A stretch of 64,000 nt of DNA from the NCBI RefSeq assembly GCF_021390435.2, contig NZ_JAJVCN010000002.1:1798001-1862000 (forward strand), in the 5' to 3' direction. Position 1 is the stretch's first letter. Every line of letters begins with the position of its first letter. Of this stretch, positions 1-8,662 are shown in pieces. This DNA comes from Kibdelosporangium philippinense. Lineage in GTDB: Bacteria; Actinomycetota; Actinomycetes; Mycobacteriales; Pseudonocardiaceae. The notes beneath the pieces were generated by a model. It did no database searches. It was not told the DNA's origin and saw only the letters and a list, made by a program, of their open reading frames with translations. The translations under genes were made by a program, and so were the position numbers.

Positions 1-56
1 CCCGAACCACACGCGGTCAGCAGTAACAGGCTGGCGGCCAGCAGATAGCGAATCAT
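1..56 (-). CDS. lipoprotein N-terminus, likely iron-siderophore binding protein (partial)
   Basis: Only the first 18 codons lie in the window. Reading leftwards from the ATG at 56 they give a classic lipoprotein signal: a short positive start (Met-Ile-Arg), a hydrophobic run and the lipobox Leu-Thr-Ala-Cys followed by Gly-Ser. It begins 14 bp beyond the stop of the upstream ABC exporter gene, on the same strand and so probably in the same transcript. In iron loci with FecCD permeases the usual lipoprotein is the ferric-siderophore binding protein; that identity is inferred from neighbours only, because the mature domain is outside the window. Confidence 0.6.
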   Translation of the reverse strand, partial: MIRYLLAASLLLLTACGS

Positions 57-69
57 TCTTGACAACCCT

Positions 70-1770
70 TCATCGACTGCCTGACCAGGCCGACCACAGC
101 GTGGCGTACCGGCCGTCCAAGGCCAGGAGTTCGTTGTGCGTGCCGGATTCGACGACCCGGCCGTTGTCCAGTACGACGATGCGGTCCGCACTCGCCGCCT
201 GGGTCAGCCGGTGCGCCACGACCAGCGCGGTCCGGCCGGACAGTGCCGCGTCGGCGGCCACTTCCAGTTCCCGTGCACCGGCGCTGCCCGCTTCGGCGGT
301 CGCCTCGTCGAGGATCGCGATCGCCGGGTCGGCCAGCACCAGCCGCGCCAACGCGAGTTTCTGTGACTGCGCCACGGTCAGCCGGTGGCCGCCGTCGCCG
401 ACCACCGTGTCCAGATCGACCGCGTCCCAGCCGACCAGCTCCAACGCGGCGCGCAGGTGCTCGTCGGTGGCGTCCGGGTTGGCCAGGCGTAAATCCTCTG
501 CCAGGGTTCCGGCGAAGACGTGCACTTCCTGGCTGACCAGGGCAACGGCCCCTGGCTGCAAATCCGCGCCGCCGACCGAGATCGTGCCGGTTGACGGTTT
601 GTGGATGCCCGCGATCAGCTTCACCAACGTTGTTTTGCCCGCGCCGCTCGCGCCGACGAGCGCGATCCGCTCGCCGGGCGCGACTTGCAGGTCCACGTCC
701 GTGAGTACGGGATGGCCGTCCACGTAGGCATGGCCGAGACTCGCGGCCTTGACCAACGCATCGGTGACCGGCTTCTTGTCGGGCAACGGAGTCGCGGGCA
801 GGTCCGCGACGCCCACGATTCGAGCCATGCTCGCGGCCGCCGACTGGGCGTCGTCCACAAGCGACAGCGCGATGTTGATCGGCGTGAAGAGGTTGTGGAA
901 GTACACCGCGGCCGCGCTGGCCACACCGATGGTCACCGCGTTGTTGTTGACCAGGATGAAGCCGGTCACCAGCACCGCGGACAGGCCGACGAACTCGGCC
1001 AGGTTCAGGCGTCCGAAGAACTGGGTGACGATCCGGACACCCTTCAACGCTAGCGCGACAGCCGCGTTCGACCGTTCCTGCACGCGCGCAACATGCGCGT
1101 CAGCCAAACGGAACGCGCGGACTGTGTGCGCGCCACCGACCGTGTCGAGCAGCTGTTGCTGCTGGGCGCCCACTGACTCACGGTGTGCGGCGTACAGCGG
1201 GGGAGCGTGCCTGAGGTACCACCGCACGGTGTGGAACTGGATCGGCGCCGCGAGCAGCGCGGCGAGCGCGAACCGCCAGTCCAGTACGGCCATGCCAGCG
1301 AGCGTGAGCACGATCGTCAGGCTTGCCCTGGCTAGCTCGGGCAGCGCCCGGCGCACTACGTCGGCCACTGCCGTGACGTCGTTGCTGACGCGGGAAGTCA
1401 GGTCGCCGGAGCCAGCCTTCTCCACCTTTTCCAACGGCAACGTCAGGGCCCGGGAGACGAACCGTTCCCGCAAAGTGGCCAGCATGGTCTCGCCGAGCCG
1501 CGCGATCATTCCGGTGCCGAGCACGGTCGTCAGGCCCTGGCTCACCGCGACGACCACTAGCCAGATCACCGGAATCAGCAACGCGTCCTGGCCTGCTTTG
1601 ACCGTGTCGACGATATGGCCCAACAACGGCGCCACCGCGGTTCCGATGGCCGTCGCGACGAGCATGACACCGAACGCAGCCACCGCGCGCCCCTTGTGCG
1701 CGCTCAGCAATTCGCCGACGACCGCCCGGACACGGGGCGGCGTCGCGATGGGAAGCAGTTCTCGGCTCAC
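70..1770 (-). CDS. ABC half-exporter, ATP-binding/permease (subunit 2)
   Basis: 566-residue fused permease-ATPase of the type I exporter fold: about six membrane helices in residues 20-310, then a nucleotide-binding domain. Walker A is intact (GASGAGKTT) and Walker B is intact (AILDEAT), but the signature motif reads LTVAQ instead of LSGGQ. The GTG start overlaps the stop of the upstream half-exporter by 4 bp (GTGA), so the two are translationally coupled and probably form a heterodimer. The location beside an iron box and FecCD permeases points to siderophore export or ferric-siderophore import of the YbtPQ/IrtAB kind. The substrate is inferred from context, not seen. Confidence 0.85.
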   Translation of the reverse strand: MSRELLPIATPPRVRAVVGELLSAHKGRAVAAFGVMLVATAIGTAVAPLLGHIVDTVKAGQDALLIPVIWLVVVAVSQGLTTVLGTGMIARLGETMLATLRERFVSRALTLPLEKVEKAGSGDLTSRVSNDVTAVADVVRRALPELARASLTIVLTLAGMAVLDWRFALAALLAAPIQFHTVRWYLRHAPPLYAAHRESVGAQQQQLLDTVGGAHTVRAFRLADAHVARVQERSNAAVALALKGVRIVTQFFGRLNLAEFVGLSAVLVTGFILVNNNAVTIGVASAAAVYFHNLFTPINIALSLVDDAQSAAASMARIVGVADLPATPLPDKKPVTDALVKAASLGHAYVDGHPVLTDVDLQVAPGERIALVGASGAGKTTLVKLIAGIHKPSTGTISVGGADLQPGAVALVSQEVHVFAGTLAEDLRLANPDATDEHLRAALELVGWDAVDLDTVVGDGGHRLTVAQSQKLALARLVLADPAIAILDEATAEAGSAGARELEVAADAALSGRTALVVAHRLTQAASADRIVVLDNGRVVESGTHNELLALDGRYATLWSAWSGSR

Positions 1771-3440
1771 GACAGGACCGTCCCTCGGTACACCTCGTTG
1801 CTGTCTACGAGCTCCGTGTGCGTTCCCTCCGCGACCACGACACCGTCGTGTACGAGCACAACGCGGTCCGTCTCGGCGAGCAACGCGGGGCTCGTGGTCA
1901 AGGCAACCGTCGTACGGCCGTTACGGATTTCCTTGAGGTCCTTGGCGATACGGGCTTCCGTCACGCTGTCCACGGCCGTCGTCGGGTCGTGGATGACGAG
2001 CACAGGCGGATCCGCGGCGAGCGCGCGAGCCAAGGCGACCCGTTGCCGTTGCCCACCTGACAACGACCGGCCGCGTTCGGAGATCTCGCTGTCGGCGCCG
2101 TCGGGCAACGTCGACGCGACTTCGTTCGCCGAAGCCGCGACCATCGCGCGGTCGACCGGGCCACGCGCTGCGGCCGTGACGTTCTCCAACAGCGTTCCCT
2201 CGAACAACACCGCGTCGTGCGCGGCGACGAGAATCGCCGATCGCGCGTGTTCGATATCCAGTGTGGACAGGTTGTGGCCGTCCAGTTCGACCACTCCTTC
2301 GGCCGGGTCGATGTCCCGGCCGAGACAGGCGAGCATGTCGGTCGCGCTGGCCGGATCGGTGGCGACCACGCCGACCAGTTCACCGGGCGCCACGTCCAGC
2401 CGCAGGTCCTTGAGAGTGCCGTGGCGGACGCCGGACATCCGGACCTGGCCGGAGAACTCGGCCACCTTGCCGGCACCGCCGGACACGGCCGGTTCCGCGT
2501 CGAGCACCTCGGCCACACGCTGCGCGGAGGCCCGTGACTGAGCGAATTGCCCGTTGGCGTACGAGAAAAGCGCGAAGGGCGTCTGCAGGAACAGCGACAA
2601 AGCCACAGCGGCGACCAGGTCACCGATGCTGATGTCCCCTGACACCGCGAGTTTTCCGCCAACCAGGGCAACGATCGCGATGAAGATCCCAGTCAACGAC
2701 AGCAAAGCGCCGTCGTGCCAAGCCCGCGCCCTGGCCGCGCGGATGGTCGCGCCCAACGAATCCTGGCTGGTCTGGCGATACCGTTCAATCGCGGCCCGTT
2801 CCGCGCCAATTCCTTTGAGCACCCGCAGCCCGGCGATCAGATCGGCGGCGACGCCGGACGCGTGCGCGGCGCGATCCTGCTCCTCGTCACTGCGTCGTTC
2901 CAGAGGACGGCCGATGAGGTGCCCCAGCACAAGCAGCGGAGGCGTACCGAGCAGCACGAGCAGGCCCAGCCAGATCGACATGTTCAGCAACGCGATGGCG
3001 CTCACCACGAGGCCCACCAACGCGGCCACCGCGTACGCGATGACGCCGTTGATCGCGCCGACGCGTTTGGCATCGCTGGTCGCGATGTTCACGAGCGCGC
3101 CGGGCAGGTGCTTTGTTTCCGCGCCGCCCCGGGGATCCAGGACACGTTCGGTGAGTTTCGTCCTGATCTCGTGCGCTGCTCGTTCCATCGCCCGCTCGCC
3201 GCAGCGAGTGCTGAAGCGCCAGCTGAAAGACAGCATGATGAACACGGCCCCGAGCACGGCGATCCAGCGCAGCAGCGCGCTGACCGAACCGCCGGAGACC
3301 GCTTGGTCGATCGTGAGACCGATGACGACAGGGACCAGCGCCTCGCCGCCCTGGTGTCCCGCGGCCAGCACGCTGGCAGCGACGACGTCCCGCCGTTGAC
3401 CAGTGATGGCTCGGCGCAGGACACTTCCCCCTGAGGTCAC
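1767..3440 (-). CDS. ABC half-exporter with degenerate ATP site (subunit 1)
   Basis: 557 residues from the GTG at 3440, chosen because GGGAGG lies 5 bases upstream and because longer starts would run through the iron box into the divergent gene. Membrane domain in about residues 20-300, nucleotide-binding domain after that. The signature LSGGQRQR is canonical, but the Walker A position reads ATDPASATDM with no Gly-Lys-Ser/Thr, and Walker B reads VIHDPTT with Pro where the catalytic Glu belongs. It therefore looks unable to hydrolyse ATP itself and would supply the signature motif to the partner encoded downstream. First gene of the iron-regulated leftward operon. Confidence 0.85.
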   Translation of the reverse strand: MTSGGSVLRRAITGQRRDVVAASVLAAGHQGGEALVPVVIGLTIDQAVSGGSVSALLRWIAVLGAVFIMLSFSWRFSTRCGERAMERAAHEIRTKLTERVLDPRGGAETKHLPGALVNIATSDAKRVGAINGVIAYAVAALVGLVVSAIALLNMSIWLGLLVLLGTPPLLVLGHLIGRPLERRSDEEQDRAAHASGVAADLIAGLRVLKGIGAERAAIERYRQTSQDSLGATIRAARARAWHDGALLSLTGIFIAIVALVGGKLAVSGDISIGDLVAAVALSLFLQTPFALFSYANGQFAQSRASAQRVAEVLDAEPAVSGGAGKVAEFSGQVRMSGVRHGTLKDLRLDVAPGELVGVVATDPASATDMLACLGRDIDPAEGVVELDGHNLSTLDIEHARSAILVAAHDAVLFEGTLLENVTAAARGPVDRAMVAASANEVASTLPDGADSEISERGRSLSGGQRQRVALARALAADPPVLVIHDPTTAVDSVTEARIAKDLKEIRNGRTTVALTTSPALLAETDRVVLVHDGVVVAEGTHTELVDSNEVYRGTVLS

Positions 3441-3476
3441 GCCGCCTCCCGCTCGGTGATGTAATGGCCCGACAAC

Positions 3477-3495
3477 TTCGGTTAGCCTAACCTCA
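3477..3495. promoter_or_regulatory. iron box (IdeR/DmdR1-type operator)
   Basis: The core GGTTAGCCTAACC (3480-3492) is a perfect palindrome. The 19-bp site matches the remembered DtxR/IdeR/DmdR1 consensus TTAGGTTAGSCTAACCTAA at 17 of 19 positions. It sits in the 73-bp gap between the divergent ABC exporter and FecCD operons, so iron-bound repressor could control both. Confidence 0.88.
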
Positions 3496-3513
3496 ATCGT
3501 CGACTTCTCGGAT

Positions 3514-4572
3514 GTGGTGGTGCGTGTGGTGAGGGTGACAAGCCACACGAAGAGCACATCCCGGACAAAGTCCTCCTTACGGACTTCCCGAACAATCGGG
3601 CTGATCGGCGCCCTCGCCGGGCTGATGCTCGTGTGCATGCTGAGCATCTGGTTCGGCTCGAAGGACATCCCGTTCTCGTCGACCTGGAACGTGCTGTGGC
3701 ACAACGACGGGTCACGCGACGCGGTGATCATCCATTCCGTCCGGATCCCACGGACCCTGCTGGGACTGCTGGTCGGCTCGGGCCTCGGCCTCGCGGGCGC
3801 GTTGATGCAAGCGCTGTCACGCAATCCGCTCGCCGAACCCGGCCTGCTCGGCGTGAACGCGGGCGGCTCGTTCGCGGTGGTCCTCGGAATCGGCCTCTTC
3901 GGCGTGACCAGCGTGTCCGGGTATGTCTGGTTCGCGTTCGTCGGCGCGGGCGCCGCGACGGTCGCCGTCTACCTGCTTGGGTCGACCGGGCGCAGCGGGC
4001 CGACCCCGGACCGTCTGATCATGGCCGGTGCCGCGGTCAGTGCCGTGCTCTACGCGTTGGTCAACGCGTTCCTGCTGATAGATCCGATGACGTTCAACTC
4101 GTTCCGGTTCTGGAACGTCGGCTCGCTCAGCGGCAGGCAGATGGACACCGTGACGCAGTTGCTGCCGTTCTTCGTCGTCGGCATCGTGCTGGCGCTTTTG
4201 CTGGTGCGTTCGCTCAACGCGTTGGCGCTCGGTGAACAGGCCGCGACCGCGTTGGGCGCGCACGTCGGACGCACGCGGGTTGTCGGCGTCATCGCGGTGA
4301 CGTTGCTGTGTGGCGCGGCCGTCGCGGCCGTCGGGCCGATCACGTTCGTCGGGTTGGCCGTGCCGTATGTCGTGCGCCTGATCACTGGGCCTGACCAACG
4401 CTGGATCCTGCCGTACACGCTGTTGGTCGCGCCGATCCTGTTGATCGGAGCGGACGTGCTCGGCCGCGTGATCAACCAACCCTCGGAGTTGCAGGTGGGC
4501 ATCGTGACCGCGTTCGTCGGTGCGCCGGTGTTCATCTGGCTGTGCAGGCGCCGCCGGGTGACCAAGCTGTGA
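3514..4572 (+). CDS. iron-siderophore ABC transporter permease, FecCD family
   Basis: 352-residue polytopic membrane protein of the BtuC/FecCD family. The family block around residues 89-110 is clear (LGLAGALMQALSRNPLAEPG), as is the later coupling region with LGAHVGRTR. Downstream of the iron box and overlapping the second permease gene by 4 bp, so the two should form the FecC/FecD heterodimer that imports a ferric siderophore. The first 20 codons contain several in-frame GTG codons (3514, 3517, 3520, 3526, 3529, 3535) and no convincing ribosome binding site, so the exact start is uncertain. No FecE-type ATPase follows; it must be encoded elsewhere. Confidence 0.88.
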   Translation: MVVRVVRVTSHTKSTSRTKSSLRTSRTIGLIGALAGLMLVCMLSIWFGSKDIPFSSTWNVLWHNDGSRDAVIIHSVRIPRTLLGLLVGSGLGLAGALMQALSRNPLAEPGLLGVNAGGSFAVVLGIGLFGVTSVSGYVWFAFVGAGAATVAVYLLGSTGRSGPTPDRLIMAGAAVSAVLYALVNAFLLIDPMTFNSFRFWNVGSLSGRQMDTVTQLLPFFVVGIVLALLLVRSLNALALGEQAATALGAHVGRTRVVGVIAVTLLCGAAVAAVGPITFVGLAVPYVVRLITGPDQRWILPYTLLVAPILLIGADVLGRVINQPSELQVGIVTAFVGAPVFIWLCRRRRVTKL

Positions 4573-5612
4573 GCGTCAACACGGCGGTGCGTGGCCGCCC
4601 GATCCGGATCGCGCGGCTGTCGCTGCGGCTTGATATTCGCGCCACGGTCGCGTGCCTGATCATGGCCGCGGCGATCATCGGGATCGGCTTCGTGAGCATG
4701 ACCACCGGTGATTACCCGCTGACCGTGCCCGAAGTGGTGGACACCGTGCTGGGCCAGGGCCCGCCTGGCGCCGAGTTCATCGTGCTCGAGCTGCGGCTGC
4801 CTCGGCTGCTGGCCGGATTGCTCGTCGGTATGGCGTTCGGGATCAGCGGCGCGATCATGCAGCGGCTCACCGACAACCCCTTGGGCAGCCCGGACATCAT
4901 CGGGTTCACGGCGGGGTCGGCGACCGGCGCGCTGTCGGTGATCGTGCTGTACGACGGCGGGATGATGCTCACCGCGGGCGGCGCTTTGGCAGGCGGGATC
5001 GTCACCTCGATCTTGATCTACCTGCTCGCGTTCCGGCGTGGAGTGCAGGGTTTCCGGCTGGTGCTGATCGGTATCGGCATCAGTGCGATGTTGTTCGCCG
5101 CCAACGAGTACTTGATCACGCACGCGTCGCTGCAGGACGCGCTGTCCGCGGCGGCCTGGCAGGTCGGCGGGTTGAACGGGCGCGGATGGGAGCACGTCGA
5201 ACCGGTCGCGTGGGCGATGCTCGCGTTGCTGCCGCTCGCCATGGTCTTCAGCCACCGGCTGTCGATCCTGCAGATGGGCGACGACACGGCGAAAGCGTTG
5301 GGTGTCCGGGTCGAAAGCACCCGGTTGGTGCTGATCATCGTGAGTGTGGCTCTCGCCGCGATCGGCACGGCCGCTGCCGGACCGATCGCGTTCGTCGCAC
5401 TGGCTTCCCCGCAGATCGCCCGACGGCTGACTGGTTCGTCCGCCGCCGGGCCGGTCGCCGCTGGGCTGATGGGCGCCTTGCTGCTGCTGGTCAGCGACTT
5501 CGTGGTGCAGAAGGTGTTCTCAGACACCCAGTTGCCGGTTGGCATCGCCACCGCGATCATCGGCGGTCTGTACCTGGCGTGGCTGCTCGCTCGGGAATTT
5601 CGCCGCCGTTGA
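4569..5612 (+). CDS. iron-siderophore ABC transporter permease, FecCD family (second)
   Basis: 347 residues from the GTG at 4569, which overlaps the TGA of the first permease (GTGA). Typical FecCD landmarks: GMAFGISGAIMQ followed by DNPLGSPDIIGF, and LGVRVESTR near residue 240. About ten hydrophobic helices. It pairs with the preceding gene as the membrane core of a ferric-siderophore importer under the 3477-3495 iron box. Its last 93 bp overlap the 3' end of the convergent MFS gene, an unusually deep tail-to-tail overlap. Confidence 0.88.
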   Translation: MSVNTAVRGRPIRIARLSLRLDIRATVACLIMAAAIIGIGFVSMTTGDYPLTVPEVVDTVLGQGPPGAEFIVLELRLPRLLAGLLVGMAFGISGAIMQRLTDNPLGSPDIIGFTAGSATGALSVIVLYDGGMMLTAGGALAGGIVTSILIYLLAFRRGVQGFRLVLIGIGISAMLFAANEYLITHASLQDALSAAAWQVGGLNGRGWEHVEPVAWAMLALLPLAMVFSHRLSILQMGDDTAKALGVRVESTRLVLIIVSVALAAIGTAAAGPIAFVALASPQIARRLTGSSAAGPVAAGLMGALLLLVSDFVVQKVFSDTQLPVGIATAIIGGLYLAWLLAREFRRR

Positions 5613-6791
5613 TTTGGCTGCAGTGACGGCGATCGCGCCGAACGCCCCGACCACAGCGAATACGTAGAAGCCCCACGGGTACGCGACACCTGCGTCGAGC
5701 AAGGCGCCGCCGACGATCGGTCCGCTGATCGCGCCGAGGCGGCCGATACCAGCGGCCAGGCCCAGTGCCGTGGCCCGGTTGTCGTCAACGTAGGTCCGTC
5801 CGATGTAGGCGTAGACAAGAACCTGCGCGCTGAACACGAAACATCCGGTGATGAACACCGCCGCGTACGCACCGAACTGCGGCATTTTCACGCTCAGCAA
5901 GGCAAGGAACACGGCCGCGGCGATGAACCACAGGATCGTGGGACGCCGGATGCCTGCCCGGTCCGCGACGGCACCGGCGATGACGAGGCCGACCACGGCG
6001 CCCACGTTGAGCGTCAGCAACAGCGCCAGAGCCGCGCCGAGTTCGTATCCGGCGGACCGCATGATCTGCGGCAGCCACGTGTTCAAGCCGTACACCAGCA
6101 GCAGGCCCATGAACGACGCCACGCAGAACGCGAGCGTCGAGCGAAGGTACTTGCCCTGGAACAGTGATTTGACTGTGCCGAAGGCGGTGCGTTCCCGGTT
6201 CGGAGTCGCGGATTCCGGCAAGTACTTGAGCATCAGCGGGACCAGGACGAGCGCGGGTGCGGCGCCGATGATGAACATCGCGCGCCACCCGAGATCCGGG
6301 ATCACCAGAATGCCGAGCAGGGCGGTGAGAACGGCGCCGACGTGATACCCCGTCATCACCGTTGTGGTGGCGCTGCCTGCTTTTCCGTCGCGTGCGTGTT
6401 CGTTGACGATCGCGATCGCCGTCGGCAGGCAGCCGCCAAGGCCGATCCCGGCGAGGAAACGCAACAGGCCGAACAGGAAAACCGATGGGGCGAAAGCACA
6501 GAGCAGCGTGAACACCGAGAAACTGGTGACAGACAGGACCAACGCCTTACGCCTGCCGATGACATCGGTCAGCGCGCCGATGGTCAGCGCGCCAATTGTC
6601 ATACCCACCAAGCCGAATGTGGACACGGCCGTCGCACTGGCCGGATTCAGGCCCCATTCCTCGGTGTCCAGCAGGACCGGCAGAACCGTGCCGAGTACGA
6701 CCAGGTCGAATCCGTCGAGCAGGACTGCGCTCCAGGCAAGGGAAATCGGCCATCGCCGGGCCGCATTCGTCGTCGCCGCATTCGTCGTCAC
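5520..6791 (-). CDS. MFS transporter, aromatic acid:H+ symporter-like
   Basis: 423 residues, twelve predicted membrane helices. The first helix contains LLDGFDLVVLG, typical of the AAHS branch of the major facilitator superfamily (4-hydroxybenzoate/protocatechuate carriers such as PcaK), and the loop 2-3 region has ALTDVIGRRKAL. The GTG at 6791 is chosen because GAGGAG lies 7 bases upstream. Upstream in-frame starts at 6830 and 6926 lack this. Likely imports an aromatic or related carboxylate, fitting a genome that also has the phenylacetate pathway at 29013-38580; the substrate is not determined by sequence. C-terminal 31 codons overlap the convergent permease gene. Confidence 0.8.
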   Translation of the reverse strand: MTTNAATTNAARRWPISLAWSAVLLDGFDLVVLGTVLPVLLDTEEWGLNPASATAVSTFGLVGMTIGALTIGALTDVIGRRKALVLSVTSFSVFTLLCAFAPSVFLFGLLRFLAGIGLGGCLPTAIAIVNEHARDGKAGSATTTVMTGYHVGAVLTALLGILVIPDLGWRAMFIIGAAPALVLVPLMLKYLPESATPNRERTAFGTVKSLFQGKYLRSTLAFCVASFMGLLLVYGLNTWLPQIMRSAGYELGAALALLLTLNVGAVVGLVIAGAVADRAGIRRPTILWFIAAAVFLALLSVKMPQFGAYAAVFITGCFVFSAQVLVYAYIGRTYVDDNRATALGLAAGIGRLGAISGPIVGGALLDAGVAYPWGFYVFAVVGAFGAIAVTAAKSTAAKFPSEQPRQVQTADDRGGDANRQLGV

Positions 6792-6903
6792 GGTCTCGCT
6801 CCTCGCGTTGTCGAGTTGCCGCGAGACCATAGGTGGCGGTTGTGCGGGTTTCAGCCCCGACTTCCGCTGGACGGAAGTCAATCGGCTGGGTTGGTCGGCT
6901 GGG

Positions 6904-7929
6904 TCAATCCGCGATGAGCGGCGCAAGCGTGTCGTCCCGGTAGTTGCCTTTCGTCTCGATCTCGCCGTCGGTGTGGTCGAACGGCGCGAACCGCCACGTC
7001 GGCACGATCCGGTTGTTGATCACCCGGACGTTGACCGGGAAACCGTTGCCCTGGCTGCGTACCTGCACCGCGAAGTTTCCACCGGCGAGCAGATTGTCCT
7101 CGATCAGGAAATTCTTGGAATCGCCCTGTTCGGTAGCGATACGCACGACAGCGTTCTTTCCCGTCGCGTCATTGATGAATGTATTGCGCCGGAGTACCAC
7201 ATTCAGCGCGCCGGACGATTGAATGGCGTCGTTGTGGCAGATGTCACAGCTCGCGAGATCGTGCACATAAGAGTTCTCGATCAACACGTTGGTACCCATA
7301 TGCGGGCCTTCGCCAAGGCTGTGGATGTTCACCCGGCGCAGCGTGTAGTGATCGAAACCGACGGCCGCATTCGTGGTTCCCGAGTTCAGCCCGTCGATTT
7401 CGGTGTCTTCAATGACGGCGCCTTTGAAACCGTCGTACACCCGGATCGGGAAGTAACTGTCGCAGCGCACCCGGCTGCGTTTGATCTTGACATTGTTGGC
7501 TTTGATGCTCACGCAGCCACGGATGTCCTTGCCGTCGATCACCGCACCAGGTTCATTGATCTGAAACTCCGCGTCGGCGGTGAGGTTCACGCCAGCGGTG
7601 GTCAGTTTGACGCCGGTCGGCTGCCAGCCCGTGTTGCTGGCATCGGGGTAACCGCACGCCTTCAGGGTCTTGATGCAGTTGGTTTTCGGCTGAGCCGGTG
7701 GCGCTGGCGGCGGGTCTTGTTTTTGTGTCCCGCTCGTGGTGGTCGGTGATTGTGTAATCACTGACGACGGCGGTGGTTGGTTGCTGCTTTCCGAAGTCCA
7801 CTCCGGCGGAGTCGAACTCTCCGGCGCCGGTGCCGCAGTCGTATTGCATGCGGCGAGAGTTGTGCCAAGAGCGGCGATTGCGAGGATCGTTCTCAGCCTG
7901 CGACGCCGGTTGGGTAATAACTCGACCAT
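6904..7929 (-). CDS. secreted lipoprotein with right-handed beta-helix domain
   Basis: 341 residues from the ATG at 7929 (GGGAGG 5 bases upstream). Arg-rich start, hydrophobic run and lipobox LAAC give a lipoprotein signal; a Pro/Ser/Thr/Gln-rich linker follows to about residue 85. The remaining 250 residues show the repeating short-strand pattern of a parallel beta-helix (for example VIDGKDIRGCVSIKANNVKI, then VIEDTEIDG, VLIENSYVHD, FLIEDNLLAGG), as in pectate-lyase-like and NosD/CASH proteins. Conserved-looking Asp/His residues lie near SCDICHNDAIQ. Probably binds or cleaves a polysaccharide at the cell surface. Exact activity not assignable; monocistronic, divergent from the dienelactone hydrolase gene. 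Confidence 0.75.
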   Translation of the reverse strand: MVELLPNRRRRLRTILAIAALGTTLAACNTTAAPAPESSTPPEWTSESSNQPPPSSVITQSPTTTSGTQKQDPPPAPPAQPKTNCIKTLKACGYPDASNTGWQPTGVKLTTAGVNLTADAEFQINEPGAVIDGKDIRGCVSIKANNVKIKRSRVRCDSYFPIRVYDGFKGAVIEDTEIDGLNSGTTNAAVGFDHYTLRRVNIHSLGEGPHMGTNVLIENSYVHDLASCDICHNDAIQSSGALNVVLRRNTFINDATGKNAVVRIATEQGDSKNFLIEDNLLAGGNFAVQVRSQGNGFPVNVRVINNRIVPTWRFAPFDHTDGEIETKGNYRDDTLAPLIAD

Positions 7930-7966
7930 TCGGCCTCCCTGTTTATCGACAAGGTAGGTTCGAAGC

Positions 7967-8662
7967 GTGAGCGTGCAGCGTACAGAATCCGTGCGTACCC
8001 CGGATGGTGAATTCGATCTGACCGTTTGGGCACCGGCTGGTGGCGGACCGGCGGTGCTGGTGATCCAGGAAATCTTCGGCGTCGGCGAGTACATCGAGGC
8101 GGTCGCCGGTGATCTGGTCGAACTGGGCTACGTCGTCGCCGCGCCGGACATGTTCTGGCGCCTGCGGCCAGGCTGGCGGGCCGGTCACGACGACGAGGGC
8201 CTGGCCGAATCCATGGACCTGGCCAGCAGGTTCGACATGACGACCGGTGTGGCCGATGTGGCGGCCGCGTACCAGCACCTGGCGCAACTGCCCGAAGTCA
8301 CCGGCGGCGTGGCGGTGCTCGGGTTCTGCTTCGGCGGCACGGTCGCGTTCGTGTCCGCGGCCGCCATCCAGCCCGCGGCCGTGCTGTCGTTCTACGGCTC
8401 GGGCGTGCCGTCCCAATTGGACCTGCTCGACGAGATCAAGTCGCCTTTGCAGCTGCACTTCGGCGGCAACGATCCGTACATTCCTGCCCAGAAGGTCGCC
8501 GATGTGGCCGCTGCGGTCGAAGGCCGCGACGGGGTTGAGTTGCATATCCAGCCCGACGGCGGCCACGCGTTCCACAACCGGGTGGCGCCGCAGTTCTACC
8601 AGCCGGAACCGGCCGAACGAGCGTGGGCGCTGGCGGTGGACTTCCTCAGGAGGCACTTGTGA
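7967..8662 (+). CDS. dienelactone hydrolase family protein
   Basis: 231-residue cytoplasmic alpha/beta hydrolase. The Cys-Asp-His triad of the dienelactone hydrolase family is visible: Cys121 in GFCFGG, Asp169 in GGNDPY and His200 in GGHAFH, with the family Glu in QEIFG near residue 35. The length is normal for the family. In the beta-ketoadipate and related pathways this fold hydrolyses dienelactones to maleylacetate, but many members act on other esters, so the substrate is open. Its TGA overlaps the GTG of the following carboxymuconolactone decarboxylase-like gene, which suggests a two-gene operon. Confidence 0.85.
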   Translation: MSVQRTESVRTPDGEFDLTVWAPAGGGPAVLVIQEIFGVGEYIEAVAGDLVELGYVVAAPDMFWRLRPGWRAGHDDEGLAESMDLASRFDMTTGVADVAAAYQHLAQLPEVTGGVAVLGFCFGGTVAFVSAAAIQPAAVLSFYGSGVPSQLDLLDEIKSPLQLHFGGNDPYIPAQKVADVAAAVEGRDGVELHIQPDGGHAFHNRVAPQFYQPEPAERAWALAVDFLRRHL

